64,000 nt of DNA from the NCBI RefSeq assembly GCF_017308975.1, contig NZ_JADWPD010000008.1, positions 62,001-126,000 on the forward strand, read 5' to 3'. Under the pieces are notes generated by a model. The model was given only the letters and a program-made list of their open reading frames with translations, was not told the DNA's origin and did not search any database. Position 1 is the first letter of the stretch; each line of letters begins with the position of its first letter. The DNA comes from Amycolatopsis sp. MtRt-6. GTDB taxonomy: Bacteria > Actinomycetota > Actinomycetes > Mycobacteriales > Pseudonocardiaceae. This document shows positions 1 through 7,491 of the stretch, in pieces. A program made the translations under genes and the position numbers.

Positions 1-541
1 CCCGCACCTGGTCCGCTCGCTCAAGGCGCGCGGGCTGTGGGACGAGGTCATGGTCAGCGACCTCAAGTACTTCGACGGCAGCCTCGGCCAGATCGACCGC
101 GTGCCGGACGACCTGAAGGCGCTGTACGCGACGGCGTTCGAGATCGAGTCGAAGTGGCTGGTGGACGCCGGTTCGCGGCGCCAGAAGTGGATCGACCAGG
201 CGCAGTCGCTGAACCTCTACATCGCGGCGCCGAGCGGCCGCAAGCTCGACCAGCTCTACCGCTACGCGTGGCACAAGGGCCTCAAGACCACGTACTACCT
301 GCGGGCGCAGTCCGCGACGCACGTGGAGAAGAGCACCCTGCGCGGCACCGACGGCAAGCTGAACGCCGTCTCGGCCACCCCGGCCGCCGTGGCCCCCGCG
401 GCCACCCCGGCCCCGGCCCCGGCCCCGGCTCCCGCGCCGACGCCGACGCCGTCGCCCAAGCCCGAGCCGGACGTCGACTTCGTCGCCACCGACGGCGCCG
501 CCTGCCGCATCGACGACCCCGACTGCGAAGCCTGCCAGTAA
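1..541 (+). CDS. nrdA: Ribonucleoside-diphosphate reductase alpha subunit, C-terminal end (partial)
   Basis: The reading frame enters from the left edge and gives the last ~180 residues of the large (catalytic) subunit that reduces ribonucleotides to deoxyribonucleotides. The conserved barrel end is visible as [16 protein letters not shown] and [19 protein letters not shown] Pro/Ala-rich linker (about nt 375-465) follows, and then a flexible Cys tail ending [12 protein letters not shown], whose C-x2-C pair would re-reduce the active-site disulfide. The gene lies 16 bp before nrdB, so the two are cotranscribed. The N-terminal allosteric and active-site regions lie outside the window. Confidence 0.9.
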   Translation, partial: PHLVRSLKARGLWDEVMVSDLKYFDGSLGQIDRVPDDLKALYATAFEIESKWLVDAGSRRQKWIDQAQSLNLYIAAPSGRKLDQLYRYAWHKGLKTTYYLRAQSATHVEKSTLRGTDGKLNAVSATPAAVAPAATPAPAPAPAPAPTPTPSPKPEPDVDFVATDGAACRIDDPDCEACQ

Positions 542-557
542 AGGAATCCCTGCAGAA

Positions 558-1631
558 ATGACCAACGTGGAGACGACGGACGCGACCGGCCTCGGGGAGA
601 TCGAGGTCGGCGCCGCCCGGATCAACGTCGACGACAAGCGCATGATCAACGCGCGCGCCGACGTCAACCAGCTGCTGCCCATGAAGTACAAGTGGGCGTG
701 GGAGAAGTACCTGGCCGGCTGCAACAACCACTGGATGCCGACCGAGGTCGCCATGCAGGCCGACATCGCGCTGTGGAAGTCGCCGGACGGCCTCACCGAG
801 GACGAGCGGCAGATGCTCAAGCGCAACCTCGGCTTCTTCGCGACCGCGGAGTCGTTGGTGGCCAACAACATCGTGCTCGCGGTGTACCGGCAGATCACCA
901 ACCCCGAGTGCCGCCAGTACCTGCTGCGCCAGGCGTTCGAGGAGGCCGTGCACACGCACACCTTCCAGTACATCTGCGAGAGCCTCGGCCTGGTCGAGGG
1001 CGAACTGTTCAACATGTACCGCGAGGTTCCGTCCATTTCGGACAAGGACGCGTGGGCGCTGAAGTACACGCAGAACCTGGAGAACCCGGACTTCGAGACC
1101 GGCACGCCGGAGGCCGACCAGGCGTTCCTGCGTGACCTCGTCGCGTTCTACGTGATCTTCGAGGGCATGTGGTTCTACACCGGCTTCGCGCAGATCCTGT
1201 CGCTGGGCCGCCGGAACAAGATGGTCGGCATCGCCGAGCAGTACCAGTACATCCTGCGCGACGAGTCGATCCACCTGAACTTCGGCATCGACTGCATCAA
1301 CCAGATCAAGATCGAGAACCCGCACCTGTGGACCGAAGAGTTCCAGGCCGAGGTGCGCGGGATGCTGCAGGAGGCGTGCGAGCTGGAGGTCAAGTACGCG
1401 CGCGACACCATGCCGCGCGGCATGCTCGGGTTGTCGGCGCAGCTGTGCGAGCAGTACATGCACTTCATCACCGACCGGCGCGCGCAGCAGATCGGCCTGC
1501 AGCCGATCTTCGGCGAGACCGAGAACCCGTTCCCGTGGATGTCCGAGGCGATGGACCTGAAGAAGGAGAAGAACTTCTTCGAGACCCGCGTGATCGAGTA
1601 CCAGTCGGGCGGCGCCCTCGACTGGGACTGA
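558..1631 (+). CDS. nrdB: Ribonucleotide reductase beta subunit, class Ic-like (radical Tyr replaced by Phe)
   Basis: 357 aa, the usual length for R2. It houses the dinuclear metal site that oxidises the active-site Cys of the alpha subunit. Predicted ligands are E98, E129, H132, E202, E236 and H239. Each is exactly nine residues past the chlamydial R2 ligands (E89, E120, H123, E193, E227, H230), so the alignment is gap-free over this core. The residue at the radical-tyrosine position is F136, as in chlamydial F127. This is the class Ic signature, where an Mn/Fe centre replaces the tyrosyl radical; the Mn/Fe content here is inferred. The start ATG follows a GGA-containing site (aaggaatccc). 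It is cotranscribed with nrdA and ends at a strong terminator. Confidence 0.95.
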   Translation: MTNVETTDATGLGEIEVGAARINVDDKRMINARADVNQLLPMKYKWAWEKYLAGCNNHWMPTEVAMQADIALWKSPDGLTEDERQMLKRNLGFFATAESLVANNIVLAVYRQITNPECRQYLLRQAFEEAVHTHTFQYICESLGLVEGELFNMYREVPSISDKDAWALKYTQNLENPDFETGTPEADQAFLRDLVAFYVIFEGMWFYTGFAQILSLGRRNKMVGIAEQYQYILRDESIHLNFGIDCINQIKIENPHLWTEEFQAEVRGMLQEACELEVKYARDTMPRGMLGLSAQLCEQYMHFITDRRAQQIGLQPIFGETENPFPWMSEAMDLKKEKNFFETRVIEYQSGGALDWD

Positions 1632-1644
1632 GCTCCCGGTACGG

Positions 1645-1685
1645 CCGGCCCCGTCCTGGTTCGCCAGGGCGGGGCCGGTTTTTTT
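1645..1685 (+). terminator. Rho-independent terminator after nrdAB
   Basis: A 9-bp perfect GC stem (CCGGCCCCG at 1645-1653 with CGGGGCCGG at 1670-1678) continues into CCTGG/CCAGG around a TTCG tetraloop. It is followed directly by seven Ts (1679-1685). It starts 14 bp after the nrdB stop. This is the clearest intrinsic terminator in the window. Confidence 0.9.
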
Positions 1686-1790
1686 GCTCCGAACCGGGCC
1701 CTCGCTGCCTCCGTCCGGCCTGGCACGCCTGCCCGCATGGCTGCCCGTTCGGCCCCTTCCGCACGGCCGGGAGCGGGGCACGATGGACCG

Positions 1791-4700
1791 GTGCGCCGGG
1801 ACAAGGCCGAAGCGGAGACCGGTGGGCCCGCCGACGCCGAACACACCCGGGCGCGGACCGCCGATCCGGCAGGTCCGGCGCCCGCGACCGGCGCCGACCG
1901 GTCCGGACGTCCGCGCGTGCTCACCAGCAGCCCGCGCGCGATCCTCGCCCTGCAGAGCGCGGCCGGGCAGAGTGCCGTGGCCCGGCTGCTCCAGCCCTCG
2001 GCACCGGCTTCCGCGGAAAACGTCAGTGTGCAACGGCAGGAAGAACCGGCGCCGGCCCCGGGCCGGACGCCGGCCACCCCGGCGCCGGCCGCACCGCCAC
2101 CCGCTCCGGCTGATTCGCCCGCACCGCGGGCCGCCACCGCGACGCTCGAGCCGCCGGCAGCGGAAACGGGCGCGCCACCACAAGCCGCCACCGCAACGGT
2201 CCAGCCGCCGGCAGCGGAAACGGGCGCGCCACCACAAGCCGCCACCGCAACGCTCGAGCCACCGGCACCTCAGGCGAGCGCGCCACCACAAGCCGCCACC
2301 ACGACGCTCGAGCCACCCGCACCACAGGCAAGCGCACCACCACAAGCCGCCACCACGACGCTCGAGCCACCCGCACCACAGGCAAGCACGCCACCACAGG
2401 CTGCCACCGAGAGCGGCTCGGCCGAGCTGGACGGCAAGGTCGCCGCCCGGCGGAGCGCCGTCTCCGAGGCGTCTGCGGGGCGGCAGGCGCAGGTCCGGGC
2501 GGCCGCGGCGGCGGCCGGTCAGGTGATCCGGGCCGCGGCCCGGACCGAGCAGGAGTCCGTCCTGGCCACGCTGGACTCCGCGCTGGCTCGCGTCCGCTCC
2601 GGGTTCGCCAGTGCCCGGGACGGGATCAACGCCCAGCGCCGGACCAAGCTCGCCGAGGTGGGTGACGCCGCCCGCGAGAAGAACACCGCCCTGGACGCCG
2701 CGGTGGACCGGCACAAGGCCGCCTTGCTGAAGGCCGCCGGTACCCGGGCGCAGGCGGCCCGGAAGTTCGGTGCGGACGAGGCCGCCCGCGCGATCCGGGA
2801 ATGCGGGACGCGCGCGGGGCGGGCCCGTGCCGTCGGCGAGCAGAAGGCCCAGCAGTACCAACCGGCGGAACGGGGACCCCGGATCGCGGCCGAAGCGCGC
2901 GAGATGGCCGGGGACGCGGCCGGGAAGATCGAGGCGGCCGGGCAGGAGGTCGCCGCCGCGGTCCGCAAGGACGGGACCGACCTCGCCGAGAAGTTCCTCC
3001 GCGAGGGGCGGGACAACGCCGAGAAGTTCGAGGAAGCCCGCCGGGCCGGGCACAAGAAGATCGAGGCCGAGCGGCGCACCGCGGCCGACGGGATCGGCAA
3101 GTCCGCGGACGACGCCATCGACGGCCTGCGCCGGTCCGCCGACCGGCTGACCGAGACCCTCACCCGGCAACGGGCCGAACTCGGTCCGGCGCTGCGGCAG
3201 CTCGGCGAGGCCGGGGCGACCGGGATGCGGACGCAGGGCGAGAACGCGGCCCGGCAGATCGACGCGCAGACCGCCGACGCCAACGCCTCGATCGACACCT
3301 TCGCCACGCAGGTGGCCGGCGCGCTCCGCGGCGCGCCGGCGAGCGCGGCCGCGCAGGTCGTCGCCGAGGCCGACACCCAGCTGGCGGCCGGCCTCGGCGA
3401 GTTCGACAGTGCGCAGGAAGGTCAGGTTTCGCAGGCCGGGCAGGCGTTCGACACGGGCGCGGCGGACACGGCAGGCCGCATCTCCGCCGGGACCGCGCAG
3501 GTCTCCCAGCCGGTCGAGCAGGCCGCGGCCGACTTCGAAACCCGGGCCGCGGACACCATGAGCCAGACCAACGACACCATCGCCAAGGCCGCCAAGGACG
3601 CGACGGACGGGATCGCCGCCGCGGTCACCGAGACCGACCGGGAGCTGGGCACGGCCGTCACCGATGCCGACGCGGGCTGGGGCAGGCAGCTCGACGAGGG
3701 CCGCACCCAGGCGGCGAAGAAGGTCGACGACACCTTGGCGGCGCAGGAGAAGGTGGTCACCGGGCTCGGCGCGCAGATCGACAAGCGGGCCCACGAGATC
3801 CAGGACGAGAGCTGGCTCAGCCGGGCGGCCCACTTCCTGGGTGGCGTCCTGGTCGGCTTCCTGCAGGAGCTGTGGGATTTTGTCAAGGTGCTCGCGTGGA
3901 TCGTGCTGATCGTCGTCGCGGTGATCGTCGTGGCGGCCCTGATCATCCTGGCCATCGGCGGGATCGCGCTGCTGCTCGAGGCGATCGCCGCGGTGGCCGC
4001 GTTCCTCGCCGCGGCGGCCGGGGTGATCAAGGTGATCCTGATCGTGCTCGCCGTCGTCGGCGTGATCGTCCTGGTCGCCATCGCCGCCTGGCGGCTCTAC
4101 CAGGCGTGGGTGCGGGACGACCTGTCCGACTACGAGCGCGGCAAGCTCGTCGGCCGCTCGGTGTTCGACATCCTGTCGATCCTCGTGCCCGGCCGGGTGC
4201 TGAAGTTCCTCGGCGAGGTCCGGTGGCTGCGCGCCCTCGTCGCGTCGGCCGGCGGAGGCACCCGGTTCGTGATGCTCCTGATCTGGGCGCGCGGCGACCT
4301 CGTCGCGGTGCGGGCGATCGTCGCGGAGATCCGCACGATCGAGGAGATCATGCTGATCGTCCGCCGGACCGCGAACATCACCGAGTTCCTCGAACTGCGC
4401 ACGCTGGTCGGCGAAACACCCCGGCTGATCCGCCTCCTGCGGCAGGCGCCGAACGTGGCGGAGCTGCGCGCCGTGGTCGGCGCGCTCGGCCGGGACTCGG
4501 CGTTGCTGGACGATCTGCTCGGCAGCGCGAGCTGGACCGAGGTCGCGCAGCTGGTCCGGAACGTGACCGCGGCCGGCGGCGACGCCGCGCTGATCCGGAC
4601 CATGGTCGGCAAGGCGGGCTCGGTCGCCGAGGTCAACCGGCTCCTCGGCATCGTCACCGCGGCCGGCGGTGACGCGCCGATGCTCGGCAGGCTGCTGGCC

Positions 4701-5507
4701 GGCACCGCGAACCCGGCCGAGCTGACCGGGCTGCTCACCCGCCTGCGCAACGACGCGCCGCTGCTGGACGAGCTGATCAAGGCGACCGACGACATCGCGC
4801 AGCTGGACAAGATGCTCACCGCGCTGGCCAACGACGGCGGCCTGCTCCGCACGCTGCTGACCAACGCGGGCGGGAAGCCGGGTGCCGCGATGCTCGCGGA
4901 GCTGATGGACCTCGCGGTCGCCCGGGGGAAGGCGGCTTCGGAGGTCGCGGACCTGGCGGCGCAGGCGGCCGGCAACGCCACCGAGTTCCAGCGGCTCGGC
5001 AACCTGGCCAAGCTGTTCCACGCCCGCACGCCGGCGCCGACCACACCGGGACCGGCGATGGGGCCCTACCCGAGCTCGAACATGACGCACTTCCTCGACG
5101 AACACACCATCGCGCACTACGACTTCACCAAGACCGGCGCGAACGGCCAGAGTTTCTGGCCCAGCGGGCACACCGCGGCGGACGTCCAGGCCGAGCTGCA
5201 GAGCGCGGTCAACCTGCTCGACAACCCGGGCGCGGTGGTCGATTCGATCTCCATGGGACCGACCGGGCTCGCGCGGCCCACCCCGCTGCGGGTGCTGAAC
5301 GGTGCCCAGCCGAACTCGGTGGTCACGGCCGGCACCATCAAGGGACCGGTCCGGTTCACCCTGCCGAGCGGGATCCGGGTGCAGTTCGGCACCCAGCTGC
5401 CGAACGCCAGCCCCGGCATCGGGCAGTTCTTCCCGCTGCCGGGCAGCCCCGGCGTCGAGCACCTGTCCAAGGCGCTGCTCGACGCCATCGCGAAGATCGT
5501 GGGATAG
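1791..5507 (+). CDS. Large modular protein with eCIS/DUF4157-like N-terminus, membrane segment and C-terminal candidate toxin domain
   Basis: About 1238 aa from GTG 1791; an upstream in-frame ATG at 1737 is also open and neither has a good ribosome site. The N-terminus is Arg/Pro-rich with a short helix LQSAAGQSAVARLL (about residues 54-67) followed by VQRQ. This resembles the LQRxAGNxAV...VQR segment common in DUF4157 proteins and cargo of extracellular contractile injection systems. Next come five 18-aa Pro/Ala repeats (111-200), a ~490-residue Ala/Glu/Arg-rich helical or coiled-coil region, a strongly hydrophobic segment (about 696-772), Leu-rich helical repeats, and a distinct end (about 1100-1238) with HFLDEHT and FWPSGHT. 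The next gene starts within a few bases. No contractile-apparatus genes are in the window. The toxin role is inference; I do not recognise the C-terminal fold. Confidence 0.75.
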   Translation: MRRDKAEAETGGPADAEHTRARTADPAGPAPATGADRSGRPRVLTSSPRAILALQSAAGQSAVARLLQPSAPASAENVSVQRQEEPAPAPGRTPATPAPAAPPPAPADSPAPRAATATLEPPAAETGAPPQAATATVQPPAAETGAPPQAATATLEPPAPQASAPPQAATTTLEPPAPQASAPPQAATTTLEPPAPQASTPPQAATESGSAELDGKVAARRSAVSEASAGRQAQVRAAAAAAGQVIRAAARTEQESVLATLDSALARVRSGFASARDGINAQRRTKLAEVGDAAREKNTALDAAVDRHKAALLKAAGTRAQAARKFGADEAARAIRECGTRAGRARAVGEQKAQQYQPAERGPRIAAEAREMAGDAAGKIEAAGQEVAAAVRKDGTDLAEKFLREGRDNAEKFEEARRAGHKKIEAERRTAADGIGKSADDAIDGLRRSADRLTETLTRQRAELGPALRQLGEAGATGMRTQGENAARQIDAQTADANASIDTFATQVAGALRGAPASAAAQVVAEADTQLAAGLGEFDSAQEGQVSQAGQAFDTGAADTAGRISAGTAQVSQPVEQAAADFETRAADTMSQTNDTIAKAAKDATDGIAAAVTETDRELGTAVTDADAGWGRQLDEGRTQAAKKVDDTLAAQEKVVTGLGAQIDKRAHEIQDESWLSRAAHFLGGVLVGFLQELWDFVKVLAWIVLIVVAVIVVAALIILAIGGIALLLEAIAAVAAFLAAAAGVIKVILIVLAVVGVIVLVAIAAWRLYQAWVRDDLSDYERGKLVGRSVFDILSILVPGRVLKFLGEVRWLRALVASAGGGTRFVMLLIWARGDLVAVRAIVAEIRTIEEIMLIVRRTANITEFLELRTLVGETPRLIRLLRQAPNVAELRAVVGALGRDSALLDDLLGSASWTEVAQLVRNVTAAGGDAALIRTMVGKAGSVAEVNRLLGIVTAAGGDAPMLGRLLAGTANPAELTGLLTRLRNDAPLLDELIKATDDIAQLDKMLTALANDGGLLRTLLTNAGGKPGAAMLAELMDLAVARGKAASEVADLAAQAAGNATEFQRLGNLAKLFHARTPAPTTPGPAMGPYPSSNMTHFLDEHTIAHYDFTKTGANGQSFWPSGHTAADVQAELQSAVNLLDNPGAVVDSISMGPTGLARPTPLRVLNGAQPNSVVTAGTIKGPVRFTLPSGIRVQFGTQLPNASPGIGQFFPLPGSPGVEHLSKALLDAIAKIVG
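2121..2390 (+). repeat. Five in-frame 54-bp tandem repeats coding a Pro/Ala linker
   Basis: Five consecutive copies of an 18-codon unit encode variants of PPQAATATLEPPAPQASA. A partial sixth copy follows. Copies 3-5 are nearly identical at DNA level, which suggests recent expansion by slippage or recombination. The repeats form an extended linker between the N-terminal signal-like helix and the coiled body of the large protein. Confidence 0.9.
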
Positions 5508-5515
5508 GGTTGACC

Positions 5516-6001
5516 ATGCCAGTAACCGCGCGGTTCGGGGTCCGGACGGGCCCCGACGTGTTCGCCGTCGAGCCGGGGCCCGGCCTGGAGCCGCCCGGCG
5601 GGCAGGACTACTGGTACGGGCGCGTGCTGCTGGACGCCCCGGGTGTCTTCGTCGAGGACGAGCTCCTCCCGCTGGTCGCGAGCCTCTGTTTCCAGGCACC
5701 GGCGCAGCTCGCGGCGGGCGAGCCGTTCGCGGCCTGGACCAACCGGTATCCCGGCGAGTACCACCTCGAACCGGCCGGGGCCGACGTCCGGCTGCACGGA
5801 AGCGCGGTGCTGAGCGCGAACGGTGCCGCGGCAACGGAATGGGCCGCCCCGGCGGCCGAGCTGCTCCCCGCGTTGCACGACTGCGGACGCCGGGCGCTGG
5901 CGTTCTTCCGCAGCCGGATCGGCGACGACCCCGGGCAGACCGAAGCACTGAGCGCCCTCGAAGCGCTCGAAGCCGAGACCGCGGCGGCCCTGCGCCGCTG
6001 A
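5516..6001 (+). CDS. Small acidic protein, candidate immunity partner of the upstream large protein
   Basis: 161 aa from ATG 5516. A TTG at 5510 is in frame, but the ATG has GGGATAGGG just upstream. I do not recognise a family. It is rich in Glu, Ala and Pro, with aromatic clusters (DYWYGRV, AAWTNRYPGEYHLEP) and a C-terminal helix. It has no signal peptide or membrane segment, so it should be cytoplasmic. It begins 8 bp after the stop of the 1238-aa gene, so the two are translationally coupled. A small orphan gene directly behind a polymorphic-toxin-like C-terminus usually encodes the immunity protein; that is inference from context. A chaperone or adaptor is an alternative. Confidence 0.65.
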   Translation: MPVTARFGVRTGPDVFAVEPGPGLEPPGGQDYWYGRVLLDAPGVFVEDELLPLVASLCFQAPAQLAAGEPFAAWTNRYPGEYHLEPAGADVRLHGSAVLSANGAAATEWAAPAAELLPALHDCGRRALAFFRSRIGDDPGQTEALSALEALEAETAAALRR

Positions 6002-6011
6002 GCACGGCGGC

Positions 6012-6416
6012 TCAGAAGGCGTAGCGCCGCACGGTTTCCGGGTGCAGGACGAGGCGGACCTGGTCCGTGCCCTGGATCGCCTTCGCGTCGGCCGCCCGGT
6101 CCGGATCGCCGAGGTCCCAGTAGCGGGCGGCCAGGCGCTGCGCCAGCTCGTGCGCTCCGTCGGGCTCCACCGAAATCCGGCCCTCGACCGACACCCAGCG
6201 CTCCCGCTCGCCCACCGGGGCGGCGACCACGATCGACGCGCGCGGGTCGCGGCGGACGCGGCGCACCTTGGGCGCGTCCGGTTCCGAGAACAGCTGGAGC
6301 GTGCCGTCGGCGGCGGCCTCGAACCACACCGGACGCGGCCGGCCGCCGGCCACCGTGAGGAAGCCGTGCAGGGGGCGCCGGAGGAAATCGAGATCTTCGG
6401 GGGTCAGTGCGTTCAT
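6012..6416 (-). CDS. PPOX-class flavin/F420-dependent oxidoreductase family protein
   Basis: 134 aa, typical for the small split-barrel (pyridoxamine 5'-phosphate oxidase-like) family. Visible landmarks are the N-terminal helix LTPEDLDFLRRPLHGFLTV, the strand RPRPVWFEAAADGTLQLFS, the cofactor-site segment PKVRRVRRDPRASIVVAAP, and WVSVEGRISV. The KVRRVRRDPR pattern is typical of actinobacterial members that bind F420 or FMN. The substrate cannot be told. Its start is divergent from the AraC gene, 82 bp away, so the regulator may control it. It faces the preceding small gene tail to tail. Confidence 0.8.
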   Translation of the reverse strand: MNALTPEDLDFLRRPLHGFLTVAGGRPRPVWFEAAADGTLQLFSEPDAPKVRRVRRDPRASIVVAAPVGERERWVSVEGRISVEPDGAHELAQRLAARYWDLGDPDRAADAKAIQGTDQVRLVLHPETVRRYAF

Positions 6417-6485
6417 GAGGCTCAGTCAACCGGGACTGCCCGGACGATCCCATGGGTGAAACACCGGAATCCCTGTCCATTCGTC

Positions 6486-6498
6486 TAAGGTCGGAGTC
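6486..6498 (+). promoter_or_regulatory. Putative -10 element giving a leaderless AraC-family transcript
   Basis: TAAGGT at 6486-6491 fits the actinobacterial TANNNT -10 consensus. The expected transcription start (about 6498) falls on the GTG start codon at 6499, so the mRNA would be leaderless. No ribosome site precedes the GTG, which agrees. No convincing -35 was seen. Confidence 0.4.
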
Positions 6499-7473
6499 GT
6501 GGACGACCTCTTCCGCGGCGTGCGGGCCCACGGCTCGCTGTTCGGCAGCTCGGCGTTGTCGCCGCCGTTTTCCCTGCACTTCGTCGACGGCGCGCCGCTG
6601 ACGCTGTGCACCGTCCTCTCCGGCGGCGGCTGGATCGTCCCCGAGCACGGCGACCCCGAGCCGTTGCGCGCCTACGACACCGTCGTCGTGCGCGGCCCCG
6701 GCACCTTCCGCTTCGTCGACGAGATCGGCACCGGCGCGGAACCCGTCGCGTGCGGCGAGTACTGCGCCGCCCCCGAGCTGGGCGGGACGCGGTACCGGCG
6801 CGGCTGGCGGGACGACGGCGCGGGCCCGACCACGCTGATCGTCGGGGCCTACCCGGCCGGCGGCGAGGTCAGCCGCCCGCTGCTGGACGCCCTGCCCGTC
6901 GTGCTGCGGGTCGACGGCGGGGGTACCGGGGACGCCGTGCTCGACCACCTCGCCGCCGAGGTCGCCGCCGACACGCCCGGGCAGCAGGTGGTGCTCGACC
7001 GGCTACTCGACTGGATGCTCGTCTGCACCCTGCGAGCGTGGTTCGACCGCCCCGGCGGCGAGCCACCGGCGTGGTGGACCGCCCAGCGCGACCCGGTGGC
7101 CGGCCCCGCGCTGCGCCTGCTGCACGACGATCCCGCGGCACCGTGGACGGTCGCCGCGCTGGCCGCCCGGGCCGGCGTCTCGCGCTCGACGCTGGCCAAG
7201 CGGTTCGCCCCCCACGGCGGCCCACCCCCCCACACCAAACAAAACCGCCGCCGCATGGCGCTCGCGGCGGACCTGCTGGCCGGGCGGCCCGCCGTCACCG
7301 TCTCGGAGGTCGCCCGCAGCGTCGGGTACGCCGACGCCTTCGGGTTCAGCGCGGCCTTCAAGCGGATCCGGGGCGTCACGCCGAGCGAGTACCGGAAGCA
7401 CGGCAGTCCACCCGAAAGGACGGCCGCCAGGGTGTTGTCAGAGCGTCAACAAGAGGGCATCGTGGAGGGGTAG
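6499..7473 (+). CDS. AraC-family transcriptional regulator with cupin-type N-terminus
   Basis: 324 aa. The N-terminal ~190 residues match the cupin-like sensing domain (Cupin_6 type; landmarks LCTVLSGGGWIVPEHG, GPGTFRFVDE). The C-terminal ~100 residues are a double AraC helix-turn-helix (WTVAALAARAGVSRSTLAKRF and VSEVARSVGYADAFGFSAAFKRIRGVTPSEYRK). The linker between the two helix-turn-helix units is odd. Family members usually read close to LVGEPPMTYLTRWRM, whereas here it is HGGPPPHTKQNRRRM, encoded by a C/A-only tract at about 7227-7246. Length is conserved, so there is no frameshift. It probably controls the divergent PPOX gene or the P450 that starts 19 bp downstream. Confidence 0.9.
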   Translation: MDDLFRGVRAHGSLFGSSALSPPFSLHFVDGAPLTLCTVLSGGGWIVPEHGDPEPLRAYDTVVVRGPGTFRFVDEIGTGAEPVACGEYCAAPELGGTRYRRGWRDDGAGPTTLIVGAYPAGGEVSRPLLDALPVVLRVDGGGTGDAVLDHLAAEVAADTPGQQVVLDRLLDWMLVCTLRAWFDRPGGEPPAWWTAQRDPVAGPALRLLHDDPAAPWTVAALAARAGVSRSTLAKRFAPHGGPPPHTKQNRRRMALAADLLAGRPAVTVSEVARSVGYADAFGFSAAFKRIRGVTPSEYRKHGSPPERTAARVLSERQQEGIVEG

Positions 7474-7491
7474 CCGATCTCGACGCAGGAG

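Noticed and set aside
2121..2390. Tandem repeats as a possible CRISPR array
   Set aside because: The 54-bp units are contiguous, in frame and have no unique spacers; they encode a protein linker.
282..6005. Minus-strand open frame of 1907 codons opposite nrdAB and the large protein
   Set aside because: It is an antisense shadow of high-GC coding DNA: the plus-strand frames have recognised families and conserved motifs, while this one is Arg/Gly/Pro-rich without any.
7215..7255. Frameshift in the AraC gene
   Set aside because: The frame and the length of both helix-turn-helix units are intact; only the residues differ.
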